Positions 11,161 to 22,714 of a stretch of 64,000 bases of DNA are shown piece by piece. The stretch covers positions 60,467,339-60,531,338 of the forward strand of contig OX439043.1 in the NCBI GenBank assembly GCA_949317995.1, read 5' to 3'. A program made the position numbers and the translations under genes. Below the pieces are notes generated by a model that worked only from the letters and a program-made list of their open reading frames with translations, was not told the origin of the DNA and did not search any database. This DNA is from Acholoe squamosa. Lineage: Eukaryota > Annelida > Polychaeta > Phyllodocida > Polynoidae. Each line of letters opens with the position of its first letter. Positions within the stretch are counted from its first letter, which is position 1.

Positions 11161-12458
11161 ATTGGAGAAAAACCAATACTGTACCACTTCAAATTGTTAT
11201 ACCACAGCAATGGGTAACAAGTACACTACAGTATTTTCATGACTCACCTACTGGTGGCCATCTTGGCTCAAGTAGGATGCTGTCAGCACTCCGACCCAGG
11301 GTATATTGGAAGTCTATGCTAGCAGACACAATCAAATATGTTTCCACCTGCCACACATGCCTCACAGCAAAAAGGCAAGTACACTCACACAAAACACCAA
11401 TGACAGTGAGAGAGTACATGGCTTCACCAATGAAGTTCCTAAACCTCGACGCGGTGGGACCACTTCCCGCAACTGCCAGGGGAAACAAACATATACAAGT
11501 CTGCATAGATTATGCTACCAGATATGCAACAGCTTGGGCTACTACTGACTTAAAAGCTGAAACAACAGCAGCAGAGTTCTACAAGAATATAATTTGTCAT
11601 CATGGAACACCAGCCACTCTTCAAACAGACAATGGAACGTGTTACACAGGTGCAAAGTTCACAAAGTTAACTAAACACCTCAAGATCAAACATAAATTCT
11701 CCTCACCATACAGGCCACAATCAAATGGGCTTGTAGAGAGATTCAATGCTAGCATCGGCACAGCGCTCAGAGTATTCTGCTCAAAGCATCAAAACAATTG
11801 GGATTCATTTATTGAACCCATAACCTTTGCATTAAACAACACCGAATCCCAAACCACAGGATTCACCCCTTTCTTCCTACTCCATGGAAGAAACCCAGGC
11901 ACCCCAATGGACTTAGGGCTGGGAATACAGGAAGACATATCCACTGTAGCAGACCATGTAGCTAACATGATAACAAATGAAGATACCTCTAGGAGGAAAG
12001 CTATACAAAGGGTCGCCAAGCTACAGAAGGAAAGGAAGGATAGATATGATAAGAAACTTACACCACAGGAAATCAAGGTCACCGACATGGTGTACCTCAA
12101 CATACCAAGAATCCTGACCAACACAGAGTGTAAGAAGCTTCAACCCCTTTTTATGGGACCATATGTTGTAGTAGATAGACCTAGTTTGACAAGTGCCAAA
12201 CTCAAAAACTTGGACACCAATCTATTGGTGGCCAGACCTGTACACATAGACAGACTGAAAAAGGTTGTAGCTGTCAGGAACAATGAATTTGAACACAGGC
12301 TTATTCCACACGAAGCCAAATACTACAACAAAATTGTAAGGAACAAAAATGATATCACTCTTACCAGAGAAACCACAGGTATAGGCCCTATTAAGCCTAG
12401 GCCTGCACACCACATGCTAAGAAAAACATCTAAATGTGGTGCAGTTTCAAGAAATTAG
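11161..12458 (+). CDS. Integrase of env-bearing gypsy
   Basis: The DDE integrase inserts element cDNA. The frame is open from just after 11,160. The N-terminal zinc motif HDSPTGGH...CHTC (about 11,238-11,355) is complete. Core residues are visible in LDAVGP (near 11,446), LQTDNGTCY (near 11,622) and PQSNGLVERFN (near 11,720). The C-terminal domain has a GPYVV module (near 12,158), typical of GPY/F-type gypsy integrases. The ORF closes at TAG 12,456-12,458 with no further breaks seen, so this is among the best preserved parts of the element. Confidence 0.88.
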
Positions 12459-13258
12459 AAACATGTTGAGATACCTCAAGAACATAAGATTTTCAAAATT
12501 TATTACAAATTCTCTTCATCCACACATAGGCATGTGTGACTGATAATGAATTACTTATATATATAAAGCAATCAAATTTGTAGACATATCAGTAGGTTAT
12601 TGCCACTGAATGGTCAAAGACTGGGACCCTCCAAGTAAAGCAGACATGAAGTCTGAGAAGAGTAAGGGTGACACAATGGAGTGTCTAAAGCCTAATCCCC
12701 ACATGAAAGAGTGCGCTATGCCAACATAGCAGTCTATAGAGATCAATTGACCTTATAAGCTACCCTCAGACAACTGTCTAGACGGTCATGAATGGCTGTC
12801 CTGGATGACAGGAGGAGCTAATTACCAGTACACAGACTACACAATAGACCCCCACAGTTGCAGACACTGGAGATCAGGGCCCTGACTCCAGAGAAACAAT
12901 ACCAGGCCCACAATGGATGTGGGTAGGGTAGGCTACATAAGAAGCACTGTGGACCATTGCCCACCATCAGTCTTCATCCAGCTGCAGTCTGGAACACAAG
13001 TCTACAGGACCCCACTTGGGAATTAGCCAGCCCACTTCTCCATTAGGAGAGACTGCACTAGGATAAAGAACACACCTACTTCAGCTTCAACCTGACCTTA
13101 CCATTTACTGGTCAATCTCTATAGACTCACCGGACATATTGCCAAGACAGCTCAATCTTGCATTTAAAGTGTTACACCATACACTTAGACTTCACCAGCA
13201 CCAAATTACTACAAATTTGACAAGACTTTAAACAGCAAATTTGCTTTACACAAGCACC
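12459..13258 (+). other. Non-coding integrase-env interval of env-gypsy
   Basis: This 800 bp stretch has no ORF of note. It could hold the splice acceptor for a subgenomic env message, which is how errantivirus env is expressed, but no site can be assigned from sequence alone. It contains a short TATATATATAAA run near 12,556. Confidence 0.4.
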
Positions 13259-15172
13259 ATGGGAAGACCGAGAGTTGCACCCATACTGCTAACTATGCTG
13301 TTATTATATATTATAGAACCACTTACTGCAGGCTATACCCCTGTGGTGAGACAAAACATAGGAGTAGTATTCAAACCTAGCCCTCAACCTTTGGTCAATG
13401 GACATACATCCACAACACTGTTATTAGCTATCCCCTACAAGATACCTCGGGCACCCGTTACCCAAGGATCCATAAGGGATAGAATACTCCAATTGACCAC
13501 TCCTACTCTACAAGATCACACCTCTGGTCAAATTATCCAACAAGCCAAGGAGCTTGACACCTTGCTGGAAATTGCAGACAAGGAGATAAATGAAACCTTA
13601 GCCTCCATCAAATTGTTTTTATCCAACCCCATAAATACATTGGGCAAAGCCAAAAGAGAGGCCATACTGGGTTTTCTAGCACCCCTGTTTCGCGGTGTGC
13701 TAGGTTTAGCCACAGTAGAAGATGTAAACCAAGTTATGGGACAGCTTAAAAACATAGATGAAATACTAAGAAAATTTGCTAAACAAGATCAGGAAGCAGC
13801 AAGTCTCATTGAAAAGATCACAGACAGACAAGATAAGTTTGTTAAAGCATACATCCAAGATAAGAAGGTACTGGACAGTACCAACAACACCATAGGTGAC
13901 ACCGTCAACCTATGGGCCTCTAACATGTCCAGGTCCCTTGACTCATATTCAAGGCACGAGAAAACCCAAAGGGAGAAAATGCAAGTATTAAATGATGCAT
14001 TAATCATCATAGCAGCAAGAATGAATACAGTTCAATCACTGCAAAGAACCAATGCAGCCCTGAGGATGCTATCATCAGGAATCCTAACCCCTGATATAGT
14101 ACCACCCTCAGACCTTGCTAAATACTTAATTGACATTAACAACAAACTTAGGATTACACACCCTGGAGCACAAGTTGCAATTAATGACTTAGATTTCTAT
14201 TATTCACAGAAGCTGACCTCATACACTTACTCAGCTCACCATATATATATTCATCTGGACATTATAATTCAATATACTACCTCTACCTTCAAACTGTACC
14301 AAATGATTACATCACCCATGCCTATAGACACACAGGAGACCCCCACCAGAGGAGTCACCAGATTGCAAACTACAACTGAGTTTTTAGCAGTATCTTACGA
14401 CGAATCATTATTCATCGAATTGGACTCAGCTGATATGCAGGCATGTGAAGGTACTACAGTAAAGGTATGCAGAGATGTAAATGGTAGAATTTATAAGCAC
14501 AGGCCTACATGCCCTGTAGCCATTTGTTCCAACCAGGCTCAACAGATCAAGGAACATTGCAAGTTTACAGTTTCACCACTGCAAGCACCTATCACCCATG
14601 CTATTTCCATTTCTGAAGATGAGTATCTGGTCACTACTAATGAACCCCATTACTTTATCAACTGCCATGGTAAAACGTCTGAAACTCGAAAAGCCCAGTC
14701 CTACTCAATCATAGGTGTACCCTGTGGGTGCACAATCAGTGTAGGAGAATTTTCTCTTCCAAACACAAGGTTGCCCTGTAACTCAACCTTATCATTTCAT
14801 TACATTCTCAAGACAATTAATTTACCATTCATGGCAGCACTTAACCAAATTTCTGAAACCAAACCAGATGAAACAGAGAATCTTCCTAATTTCCCAGTAG
14901 TAAACCTTTCTAGAACCTTAGACAAACTACAGGAAAATCCAATCATGGATGATATTACTCAACTAAATCTAGAGCCCTTTGCCAAAACATTATTAAAAGA
15001 TGCCTCCAACCTTGATAAGGCAATGGAAACACGCTACGTAGAATCACACCTACGTCGAGTTACAGAGCATCCAATCTTCCAAAGATTAGGACTCATCCTA
15101 GGGATATCAGCTCACATTTTTATAGTATACATACTACTCAAACTGTACAGACTAGGAGGGACTGTAGCCTAG
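13259..15172 (+). CDS. env: Envelope-like F-type fusion glycoprotein (637 aa, intact)
   Basis: This is an intact ORF after integrase, from ATG at 13,259 to TAG at 15,170. It has a hydrophobic signal peptide in about the first 25 residues (PILLTMLLLYII). A furin-type site KAKR at residues 130-133 is followed by a hydrophobic fusion-peptide-like stretch (ILGFLAPLFRGVLGLAT) and a heptad-like helix region. Several Cys lie in the distal half, and a single membrane anchor (LGLILGISAHIFIVYILL) near residues 610-630 is followed by a short tail. This layout matches F-type class I-like fusion proteins of errantiviruses and baculoviruses (Pfam Baculo_F-type). It would mediate membrane fusion if expressed and processed. 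The family assignment is by pattern and is not confirmed by any search. It is better preserved than the gag and RT of the same element. Confidence 0.8.
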   Translation: MGRPRVAPILLTMLLLYIIEPLTAGYTPVVRQNIGVVFKPSPQPLVNGHTSTTLLLAIPYKIPRAPVTQGSIRDRILQLTTPTLQDHTSGQIIQQAKELDTLLEIADKEINETLASIKLFLSNPINTLGKAKREAILGFLAPLFRGVLGLATVEDVNQVMGQLKNIDEILRKFAKQDQEAASLIEKITDRQDKFVKAYIQDKKVLDSTNNTIGDTVNLWASNMSRSLDSYSRHEKTQREKMQVLNDALIIIAARMNTVQSLQRTNAALRMLSSGILTPDIVPPSDLAKYLIDINNKLRITHPGAQVAINDLDFYYSQKLTSYTYSAHHIYIHLDIIIQYTTSTFKLYQMITSPMPIDTQETPTRGVTRLQTTTEFLAVSYDESLFIELDSADMQACEGTTVKVCRDVNGRIYKHRPTCPVAICSNQAQQIKEHCKFTVSPLQAPITHAISISEDEYLVTTNEPHYFINCHGKTSETRKAQSYSIIGVPCGCTISVGEFSLPNTRLPCNSTLSFHYILKTINLPFMAALNQISETKPDETENLPNFPVVNLSRTLDKLQENPIMDDITQLNLEPFAKTLLKDASNLDKAMETRYVESHLRRVTEHPIFQRLGLILGISAHIFIVYILLKLYRLGGTVA

Positions 15173-15474
15173 CTGCCTACAGCCAAAGCATTTAGACTAG
15201 TCACCGAGCTGCCCCTACACAAATTGCTCCCAGATAAGAATCCTACCAATACTACCCCTACAGAGGAAACCCACACCCCTTTCCTCACAATTCAGGAAAC
15301 CCACACCCTGATAATTGCTATATTATTCACCCTGACCATCTACTCAGCCTAAAGAATAATGAAGTACCTTAAGAAATTTGCACAGACACACTGTGGCAAG
15401 AAAAATGTGGCCAAGCGCACAAATCCCACAATATATTTAACATATATTGTGGAGACTCAAACTTCACGCTACCC

Positions 15475-15882
15475 TTGAGGCCAATACCACATGAATTTGA
15501 TGAGATTAAATCAGCAGCTGCCCCGACCTATAAGGATATAGTGGTTAAAACCTTCCCACTACCTAAGGCTATATTTACCTGGAATGGACCAGCAGTTATA
15601 ACAACACAGAGAGGAGAATTTGCTTATCACCTTCCTCAGGTGATACACTTACCTTGGCGCACTAGGTTCAGCACCATACCAGCCCTTAAAAACAAGGGAC
15701 TGTACTACTCCATGATACTCCAGAATGATTGTGGCACCAGCCCGGTGACCATGACAGCACTGGAAAATACAACAGATATAATTATTGACGAACACCAGGA
15801 GGAGACCACAAGGTCAAACATGCAGACTATTACTAATTTTCTAAACCACCAGCCCTCCCCGGTGACTGTGGAAACAGCCTAG
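15475..15882 (+). CDS. Small unknown ORF downstream of env
   Basis: An open frame of about 135 codons ends at TAG 15,880-15,882 and has no ATG at its 5' end (the open stretch begins at a TTG). It has no signal peptide or membrane segment and no family I recognise. It contains Trp/Pro/His-rich stretches (IFTWNGPAVI, LPQVIHLPWRTRF) and an acidic middle. It may be an accessory exon reached by splicing, a displaced piece of env, or chance. Its length in otherwise AT-rich, stop-rich DNA argues mildly for past coding. Confidence 0.4.
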   Translation: MRPIPHEFDEIKSAAAPTYKDIVVKTFPLPKAIFTWNGPAVITTQRGEFAYHLPQVIHLPWRTRFSTIPALKNKGLYYSMILQNDCGTSPVTMTALENTTDIIIDEHQEETTRSNMQTITNFLNHQPSPVTVETA

Positions 15883-16520
15883 ACTGCCCCCCAGTCCACC
15901 ACCAGGAGATACTGAGATGACACATCTCACACATGACACACACCTCCACTGTCAATGAAATTATCAAAGTATTGGAAAAAAAATTGATTTAGAAAAAAAT
16001 ATATACACAGCCACTTGTTGATGTATAATATGAAAATCTATGGTATTCTCACAAAAATCGATGATTAATGCGCACATACATGCGCAAATTGCAAATTGTA
16101 AATTGTACAAATCTAACATTAATATACATGAATGCAAGGTAGATAACTAAGACAGTTCTTGCACCCATTAGCACTTGTATACTATACCAAGGTTTAATTA
16201 AAGTAACACACTTTAGGTAACCAAGAAATTGTTGAAAAATGAATTGAAAAAAAAAAAAACGAGAAAAAAATTGTTGACATGAAAAAATGTTTACTTTAGA
16301 TACTCACCAAATAATCTCTTTCAGGGACACATACTCAAAAAAGGCTAGGGAAAAGTCAATTAAAAGCAGCGGCCCACTGCCGGAATTGCCAATTAATACA
16401 CCCATATAGCAAATTACAGAGTAACTCAGAGACAAACGAGCCTATTGTACATGAAGTACTTTGTTTTTCCGGCCCTCGGAAAAATTTGTCTCAAGAAAAT
16501 CCCAAAAATTGTATTTTGTG
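15883..16520. other. AT-rich untranslated region of env-gypsy
   Basis: No gene is seen. The stretch contains short A-runs (for example near 16,245-16,260) and leads into the tandem repeat block. Confidence 0.5.
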
Positions 16521-16529
16521 TACCGAAAT

Positions 16530-17115
16530 TATACATTTGAACTCAACTGCACACTAAATTGTATGTTTGCACACCAAATTGTACATTTGAACCCAATTAC
16601 ACACTAAATTGTATGTTTGCACACTAGACTGTACGTTTGTACCCAATTTGCAAACTAAATTGTATGTTGCACACTAGATTGTACGTTTGTACCCGATTTG
16701 CAAACTAAACTATATGTTTGCACACTAGATTGTATGTTTGTACCCAATTTGCACACTAAATTGTATGTTTGCACACTAGATTGTACGTTTGTACCCAATT
16801 TGCACACTAAATTGTATGTTTGCACACTAGATTGTATGTTTGTACCCAATTTGCACACTGAAATGTATGTTGCACATTAGACTGTACGTTTGTACCCAAT
16901 TCACACACTAAATTGGATGTTTTGCAAATTGATATTATCATTTGTGACCAATTACATGCGAAATAATATATTTGCAAACTAAAATTGTCATTTCAACGCA
17001 ATTACATGCAAAATTGTATATTTGCAAACTAAAATTGCCACTTGAACGCAATTACACGCGAAATTGTTGATTTGCACACTAAAATTGTCATTTATGCTCA
17101 ATTTGCACACTAAAT
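16530..17115. repeat. 51 bp tandem repeat array in env-gypsy 3' region
   Basis: The unit combines two related 20 bp words (cacactaaattgtatgtttg and cacactagattgtacgtttg) with tacccaatttg, giving a 51 bp period that is clearest at 16,560-16,910. A more diverged continuation ('gcaaactaaaattgtcattt...') runs to about 17,115. Small ORFs on both strands here are products of the repeat. Confidence 0.85.
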
Positions 17116-17437
17116 TGGACATTTAATGTCAAAATTACACGCCAAAATTATATGATATTTGCCAGTTGTAGGTTGTACATAAAATTGGAAATTTGTACCC
17201 AAAATTGAAAATGCATAAGCAAATACACCCATGTATGGTAAAATATAGAATTACGGAAATGTACTTTTACCCAGAAAAAAAAATGTTTATATATACTGAC
17301 AAAGCTCTACCACAAAAATTGTATTTGAAGCACTCCCTATTACTTCAAATCCTCTTACAAACAGTATATAACTTCAAATAAGGTAAAAATATATATTATA
17401 CATTCCCTCTGCGAAATGACGGAGTTTCGCATTTTTT

Positions 17438-17456
17438 CGGGGGAGACGGAGTATTC
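17438..17456 (+). promoter_or_regulatory. Polypurine tract of env-gypsy
   Basis: A purine-rich stretch (cgggggagacggag) lies directly before the 3' LTR, in the position of the plus-strand primer. It is interrupted by single pyrimidines. Confidence 0.6.
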
Positions 17457-18744
17457 TATCATATACCATTTTATTATTCCATAAATTGTAACATATTATT
17501 GTATTAATCAAAGAATGTATAAGAAATTAATACATAGGTTGGTTATAAGAGCCATAAGAGCACTCAAACTTTATATAAGAGCGTTCATGCCCCACTGCAC
17601 ACCAGCTATATCAAATATACACAAGTTACATCACCCAGTGCACAATATAATAACTTGTAAGTGAATGCAAACGGCCGTTAGGGGTGCCTGGGCACCGCTG
17701 ACGCCGTCATGGGTGTCTGAGCACCCAAACACTGAACAATAGATTACATAAGTCACGACACCATAACCTTCCGGTCGCTCTAGCGTCGCTCCTGAGCTAC
17801 CTAGGTCAAATATCAAAGCATTTATGGAAAGCCCATAATTAGACGGTCAAAATGAGCCCAAGAACAATGCGGAACTCCTATTACTAAGGAAGTTACGCCA
17901 TGTAGACTAATTCAACCTCAGAATGCGCTACAGACAAACCAGCGCAAGTTAAGCACCCAGAAAGTGAGCGTTGACATCTTCACATATTCAAGTCCGCGCA
18001 TGCGCAAAATGGCGGTTATAGCGGTATAAACGACCGAGATATGAGGGTCTGAATTTGCAAAACCGACCAAGACAATGGGGGGCATGGAGGCGTCCATGGG
18101 GGTCCTTTGTGCACCCAGTGACACATGAAAGACTCCCCTCAAACAATTGCAGAGTTAGGCAGATGCCACTGGCTCCAGTCAGTCTGAGGAGCAAAGCCAA
18201 GAAATGGTACAAATAGCACTGGCTGCTCCTCTTAGAAATCAGAATCACCAGAACCACCTTAGAGGTAACATCTCCAGTCATCACTCCTGCTATCTGCTAT
18301 AGCTCTACACTATGGTTAGACTATGCCAGACAGGCATAGGGCTCAACCACTAGTGGCCAGAGGCTATCTCCTGCAAGACATCTACCAGAGGGTAAGGTTA
18401 TACATTATTATATTATTCCTCTAAGCAGCAGGTCAGGAGCTAGGTGTGGGAACCCACCTAGAACTATACTGGACATTGTACTATTATTATTATTAGCTCA
18501 CAGGTGGAGTGGAACAGAACATTATACTTTATGAACAATTGTATATTTACTGTATGGGGAAATTACCTGCATATTAACATATGTGTGATTGATATTCCCT
18601 ACATGTTGCCTAAAGCTGAATAAACCAGTGATAACTGGAAATAACACAATTTATGAGAGCTTGATGATCTTACACTCTATATACCACTAGTCATATGATA
18701 TTTCTCATATGACAACTTGATCATGCACAAATACTAGTATGACA
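17457..18744 (+). repeat. 3' LTR of env-bearing gypsy element
   Basis: This 1,288 bp repeat pairs with 4,057-5,300, starting TATCATATACC and ending TATGACA. It is followed by the GTGG target duplication (18,745-18,748). Compared with the 5' LTR it has an extra stretch of about 42 bp near 18,415-18,455 (ttcctctaagcagcaggtc region) and several substitutions. AATAAA lies near 18,617. Confidence 0.92.
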
Positions 18745-18748
18745 GTGG

Positions 18749-19614
18749 CATCACTATAGACGAGAGAGGGGCAGTGGTAGGATCATCTCGATGACCCGAC
18801 ACTAAGAGCCCATTACCAAATGCTACTGTTACCTCGAGTTCTGCCTATGAGAGGGGTACCAATTCCAACCTGATTCCTCAAACAACACCTCCAGTCAGGA
18901 ATATGAGAACTACCTCGAACTGGAGGACCCCGATGATTACATCAAACAACGAATGCAGGAATCCTGTGAAATCCAGGCTGATGTCTTTAAGGCATGGCAG
19001 GTCCGACACATCAGCCAGGCGACTGGATACCTTCGTGGTGTGACTGAAGGTGTCTTCGAGTGCCTGCATGAGATCCAGAGGTGGGAAATAACCAGAATAT
19101 CTCAGGACATGCAGGGGCAAGCTAGAGACCAGCTTCGAGCTTCTCTCCAACGTGAAAACGAGGCAAAAGCCATGAAGGTGAAATATGAAAATGAACTCCA
19201 GGAGTTGAGGAGGCAGTATGACCACCAGGATGTTAGATTCATGGCAGTATTCGGCTGTTTCATGAAAGATTGGGATGGCACTCCTGAAAGTGCATTCGAG
19301 AAACTCCAGGCCAAGCTCCAGGAGGCTAGACAGCTAGAGGAGGACATAAAATCTTTTGGTTTTATGAGTATGTCCACCCCAAAGCACTCAACCACTGAGC
19401 CTGGAGAACCAGTAGAACCTCGAAGGGATATTTAAGCTGCTGTGCTGCCCCGACTACTGCTACGGACAGCTCAGCTGGCACCTCGAATCCCACCCCCGAA
19501 ACGGTCCCTGCAGTTGCTACCCCTGATTCAGCCCCTGTGTCTCAAAACCTGATCAGTCTACACTCCGAACCGGAAGCCACTACTGGCGAGACGGTAATGG
19601 AGCCTGACCTGTAG
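18749..19614 (+). pseudogene. Element A: ORF3, 3' part after interruption
   Basis: This continues the ORF3 cut at 4,056. The main open frame is 18,953-19,435. It contains the conserved coiled-coil region (ESCEIQADVFKAWQ near 18,958; TGYLRGVTEGVFECLHEIQ near 19,021; FMAVFGCFMKDWDG near 19,240), then a Pro/Thr-rich tail ending in the family C-terminus (GETVMEPDL, TAG at 19,612). A TAA at 19,433 breaks the frame. The matching uninterrupted copy is 48,797-50,116 on the minus strand. Confidence 0.8.
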
Positions 19615-20113
19615 TTTATGATGTATTAATTTATAAGGGATGCCCCTTTTTTCTAGGGAACCAATGAACATATTGCTTTATATAGACCCGAACTGTGCCC
19701 AACTGAAGGACCCCGGACCGATGCAGACCCAGGAAACCCAATGGACGAACCTACCCATCTTCTCCAGGGCACAACGCACAGCGACGCAGCTTGCCACGCA
19801 AAGTCCTTCGATCGCCGAATGGATCTGCACAGAAGCAGCTAACCTCGAAGACACCCCGAAGTTTATTAGATTTGTACAGCAGCCCCACTATACTGGTGGG
19901 CTGCTATAGTTTAATATATTGTCTATTATTCATTACCACTATTACCTACCTATGTATAAAAGTTACTTTATATGCATATCGAACCTAATATACTCTACTA
20001 AGTTCGATCTCATAAAATATTTACTACTATGAAAATGTTAATTGGTGCTATAAACCTACGAGATCTGTAACTCGAAGTATATTTTTTTTCTAAGCAGACT
20101 CCATAGTGCATAA

Positions 20114-20582
20114 GGTGTCACCACCCTAAATCGGACCACTTCCGGGTTTACTGGCCAAATAGTCCCTTCTGAACTTAGTTATTTTGAGGAATTTGGCCCC
20201 AAGGGAAGGGAAAGAGGGGCCAAACCCATTGTTATTTGGTATCAGAATGATGAGTAGGGGTGTTTCAATAGTCCCAGAATATTTTTTGTTCAAAACATAA
20301 ATTCAGTGGAAGTTTATGGGGTGAAGTGTTCCTGATGTGTATTCATGCGCTGATCAGGCCTCACCATGCAAAAATCACTACCTGGTTACCATGGCAATTT
20401 GCGCAAAATCTAGCCTGACTATGTTGATGTGGACCTATCTTATTTTTTTCTCCATTTCATAAGCTAAAATATGGTGTAGGTTGCTAAGCACTGTGAGAAT
20501 TTTAAGTGTATTTAATATCAGGCCAACAGTGGAAGACCTGTGATTTTTCGGATGGTCACAAGGCATTTGGGGTGGTGACACC
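20114..20582 (+). repeat. 469 bp TIR element, copy 1
   Basis: GGTGTCACCACCC terminal inverted repeats bound this copy. It is followed directly by TTAA (20,583-20,586) and is nearly identical to copy 2; a G/T difference in 'ccaacagtggaag' was noted. Confidence 0.85.
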
Positions 20583-21398
20583 TTAAAGGAAAAGCTAATT
20601 TTAATACATATGCCACTCAGGCGGGCATTTTTGAGCCCTTTTCACATTTTTTTAACAATAAGTGTTGGTTGTTTGTGCTGGGCACCTCTTATATATGGGA
20701 TTTGTGTCCAAAAATGATAGGATTTCATGGAGTTTTGCCTTAAAAATGTCTAATTTTCACAAAAATTAGACCTTGAAACTAACTCCCTTTTTTCCAGTCC
20801 TTACAGGCATTTTATAGGAAAATTTCACTTCCTAACTAAATCTGATGAAATGGGTAATTTTTTTTTACTCACCTATCATTTAAAGGAGCAAATATCATGA
20901 CACTATATAATGGAACATTCCAGGGTGAAATATCCCAGAATTCCATTGATTGTTATGGTTACCACGGCAACATAACAACATGTTTCCTCTCCAAGGGGCC
21001 TATTTTGTGTCAAATTTGGCTATTTTGGCCCCAAAAATACCTGTTTTAGGGCTTTTTCGCCAATTCTACTGACTTCCCTAATTCTCACAGTGCTTAGTGG
21101 CATATTACTGGAGAAAATGGATGTTCTGGGCTGTCTTCTAATGCATATTTGCCATAACAAAGTCAGGCTAGATTTTTCTCTATGTCAGATTAAAAACTTG
21201 TAGCTAGAAAAACAACCTTTTTAGGCCAGTTTTGGTCTACGCACATCCCACCACTGTCCAAATGGCCCAAAATACCAATAAAATATGGTTTTTAGGTAGA
21301 ATCTGGGGACAAATTATGATTGAGGGTCCTCAAAATGTTTTGTTTATGAAGGAGTCTTTTGGTAACCATGGCAACAACAAAACCAGCTTTTCTGTTAA

Positions 21399-21867
21399 GG
21401 TGTCACCACCCTAAATCGGACCACTTCCGGGTTTACTGGCCAAATAGTCCCTTCTGAACTTAGTTATTTTGAGGAATTTGGCCCCAAGGGAAGGGAAAGA
21501 GGGGCCAAACCCATTGTTATTTGGTATCAGAATGATGAGTAGGGGTGTTTCAATAGTCCCAGAATATTTTTTGTTCAAAACATAAATTCAGTGGAAGTTT
21601 ATGGGGTGAAGTGTTCCTGATGTGTATTCATGCGCTGATCAGGCCTCACCATGCAAAAATCACTACCTGGTTACCATGGCAATTTGCGCAAAATCTAGCC
21701 TGACTATGTTGATGTGGACCTATCTTATTTTTTTCTCCATTTCATAAGCTAAAATATGGTGTAGGTTGCTAAGCACTGTGAGAATTTTAAGTGTATTTAA
21801 TATCAGGCCAACAGTTGAAGACCTGTGATTTTTCGGATGGTCACAAGGCATTTGGGGTGGTGACACC
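21399..21867 (+). repeat. 469 bp TIR element, copy 2
   Basis: It has the same length and ends as copy 1. It is preceded by TTAA (21,395-21,398) and followed by ATAA (21,868-21,871). Confidence 0.85.
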
Positions 21868-22714
21868 ATAACACTCAGGTACAAACCTTATGTGTTCACT
21901 ACCTAGTAAGGGTCAATAGTGGTAGATATAAATATAAAAAACCCACAGTTGTTATAAACTGTGCTAAAAAAACTATTATATAGGGTTCATACGTGAACTG
22001 TAAAAATTCTTTCTTTTCGGGTTATGTACAAACATATGATATTATAAACAACTACCAACTCAGTATGTTATTAATCATACATATTAATACTTTAATTGTA
22101 TGTACAGATTCGAACTTGTTCTTTCGAACTTGTTTCAATCCTTTTCTTAATTATATTCAAACTATGTTGTTATATAATTAATTCACCTTAAAATCTATTT
22201 GGTCGACTCCTGTTATTATGACGTCACACAAATAACATATCACGTTCTACTTCGAACTCTTGTATATTACTTGAGCCCTAATTGTAGAATAATGAAGTTG
22301 TTCTACTATGTATATATCTTTTTTTTGTACACCCCCTTCCTTATTCTGGTGGGGGTAGTGTAGGGGCTCGTAGATCGTGATATAGTGTGAGTGTCTTCCT
22401 CGAGAGGGCGTTTCGAGCGGTGCGCCCATCACTGGTAGTCACTAGAGGTCCTTACAACCCGTGGTCGCTGCGGGGTGGTGGCAGCACTGTTCGCCTCGCT
22501 CCAGCTTCTACCTGGGGCCGGGGAAGGCGTTAGTCTGGCTCTGCCCACGATCGGAGTCTGACCACTTTCCACTGAGCTTGTTATTATACTAAGCGCATAA
22601 CCTCGAGGTGGATGTAAACCTTCACAGAAATAAATACGTGCCTGTTGCACTGACCGGAGATACCTTGTCTGGTTTTACTTCGAGCCATACGAGTCATATA
22701 TTCGAACCATTACA

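Larger units (their letters stand above)
4057..18744 (+). mobile_element. Env-bearing Ty3/gypsy element, full length, 14.7 kb
   Basis: The element is complete and bounded by LTRs and a 4 bp target duplication. The order is LTR, PBS, 20 bp minisatellite, gag, PR-RT-RNaseH-IN, env, small ORF, 51 bp tandem repeats, PPT, LTR. Domain order and integrase type place it in Ty3/gypsy. With env it has the layout of an endogenous retrovirus-like errantivirus. It is inserted in ORF3 of element A in the left palindrome arm. Gag and RT carry stops and frameshifts, several at G homopolymers, so this copy looks non-autonomous as assembled. Confidence 0.92.
20114..21867. mobile_element. Composite element with two 469 bp end repeats and TTAA-type junctions
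   Basis: Two nearly identical 469 bp direct copies (20,114-20,582 and 21,399-21,867) each begin GGTGTCACCACCC and end GGGTGGTGACACC. They flank 808 bp that is itself bordered by TTAA and has imperfect ends (aGGAAAAGCT / AGCTTTTCt). The outer flanks are ATAA on both sides, and the right palindrome arm shows the empty site gtgcATAAcactc near 48,344. TIRs with TTAA-like 4 bp duplications suggest a piggyBac- or Kolobok-type non-autonomous element. No transposase is present. The 808 bp core holds words that are inverted and diverged versions of the 469 bp repeat (for example ctaagcactgtgag). Confidence 0.8.
19873..22714 (+). repeat. 3' LTR of element A (split by composite insertion)
   Basis: It begins TGTACAGCAG with a hairpin (agcagccccac...gtgggctgct) and ends CCATTACA. 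Without the 1,754 bp insert it is about 1,084 bp, close to the 1,094 bp LTR of element B (39,835-40,928). AATAAA near 22,627 is shared with B. A promoter-like GC-rich block at 22,340-22,580 is conserved in B and recognisable in C. The boundaries are inferred from cross-copy alignment by eye, since the 5' LTR of A is lost. Confidence 0.75.

Noticed and set aside
16655..16880. Small ORFs on both strands (60-67 codons)
   Set aside because: They are translations of the 51 bp tandem repeat.
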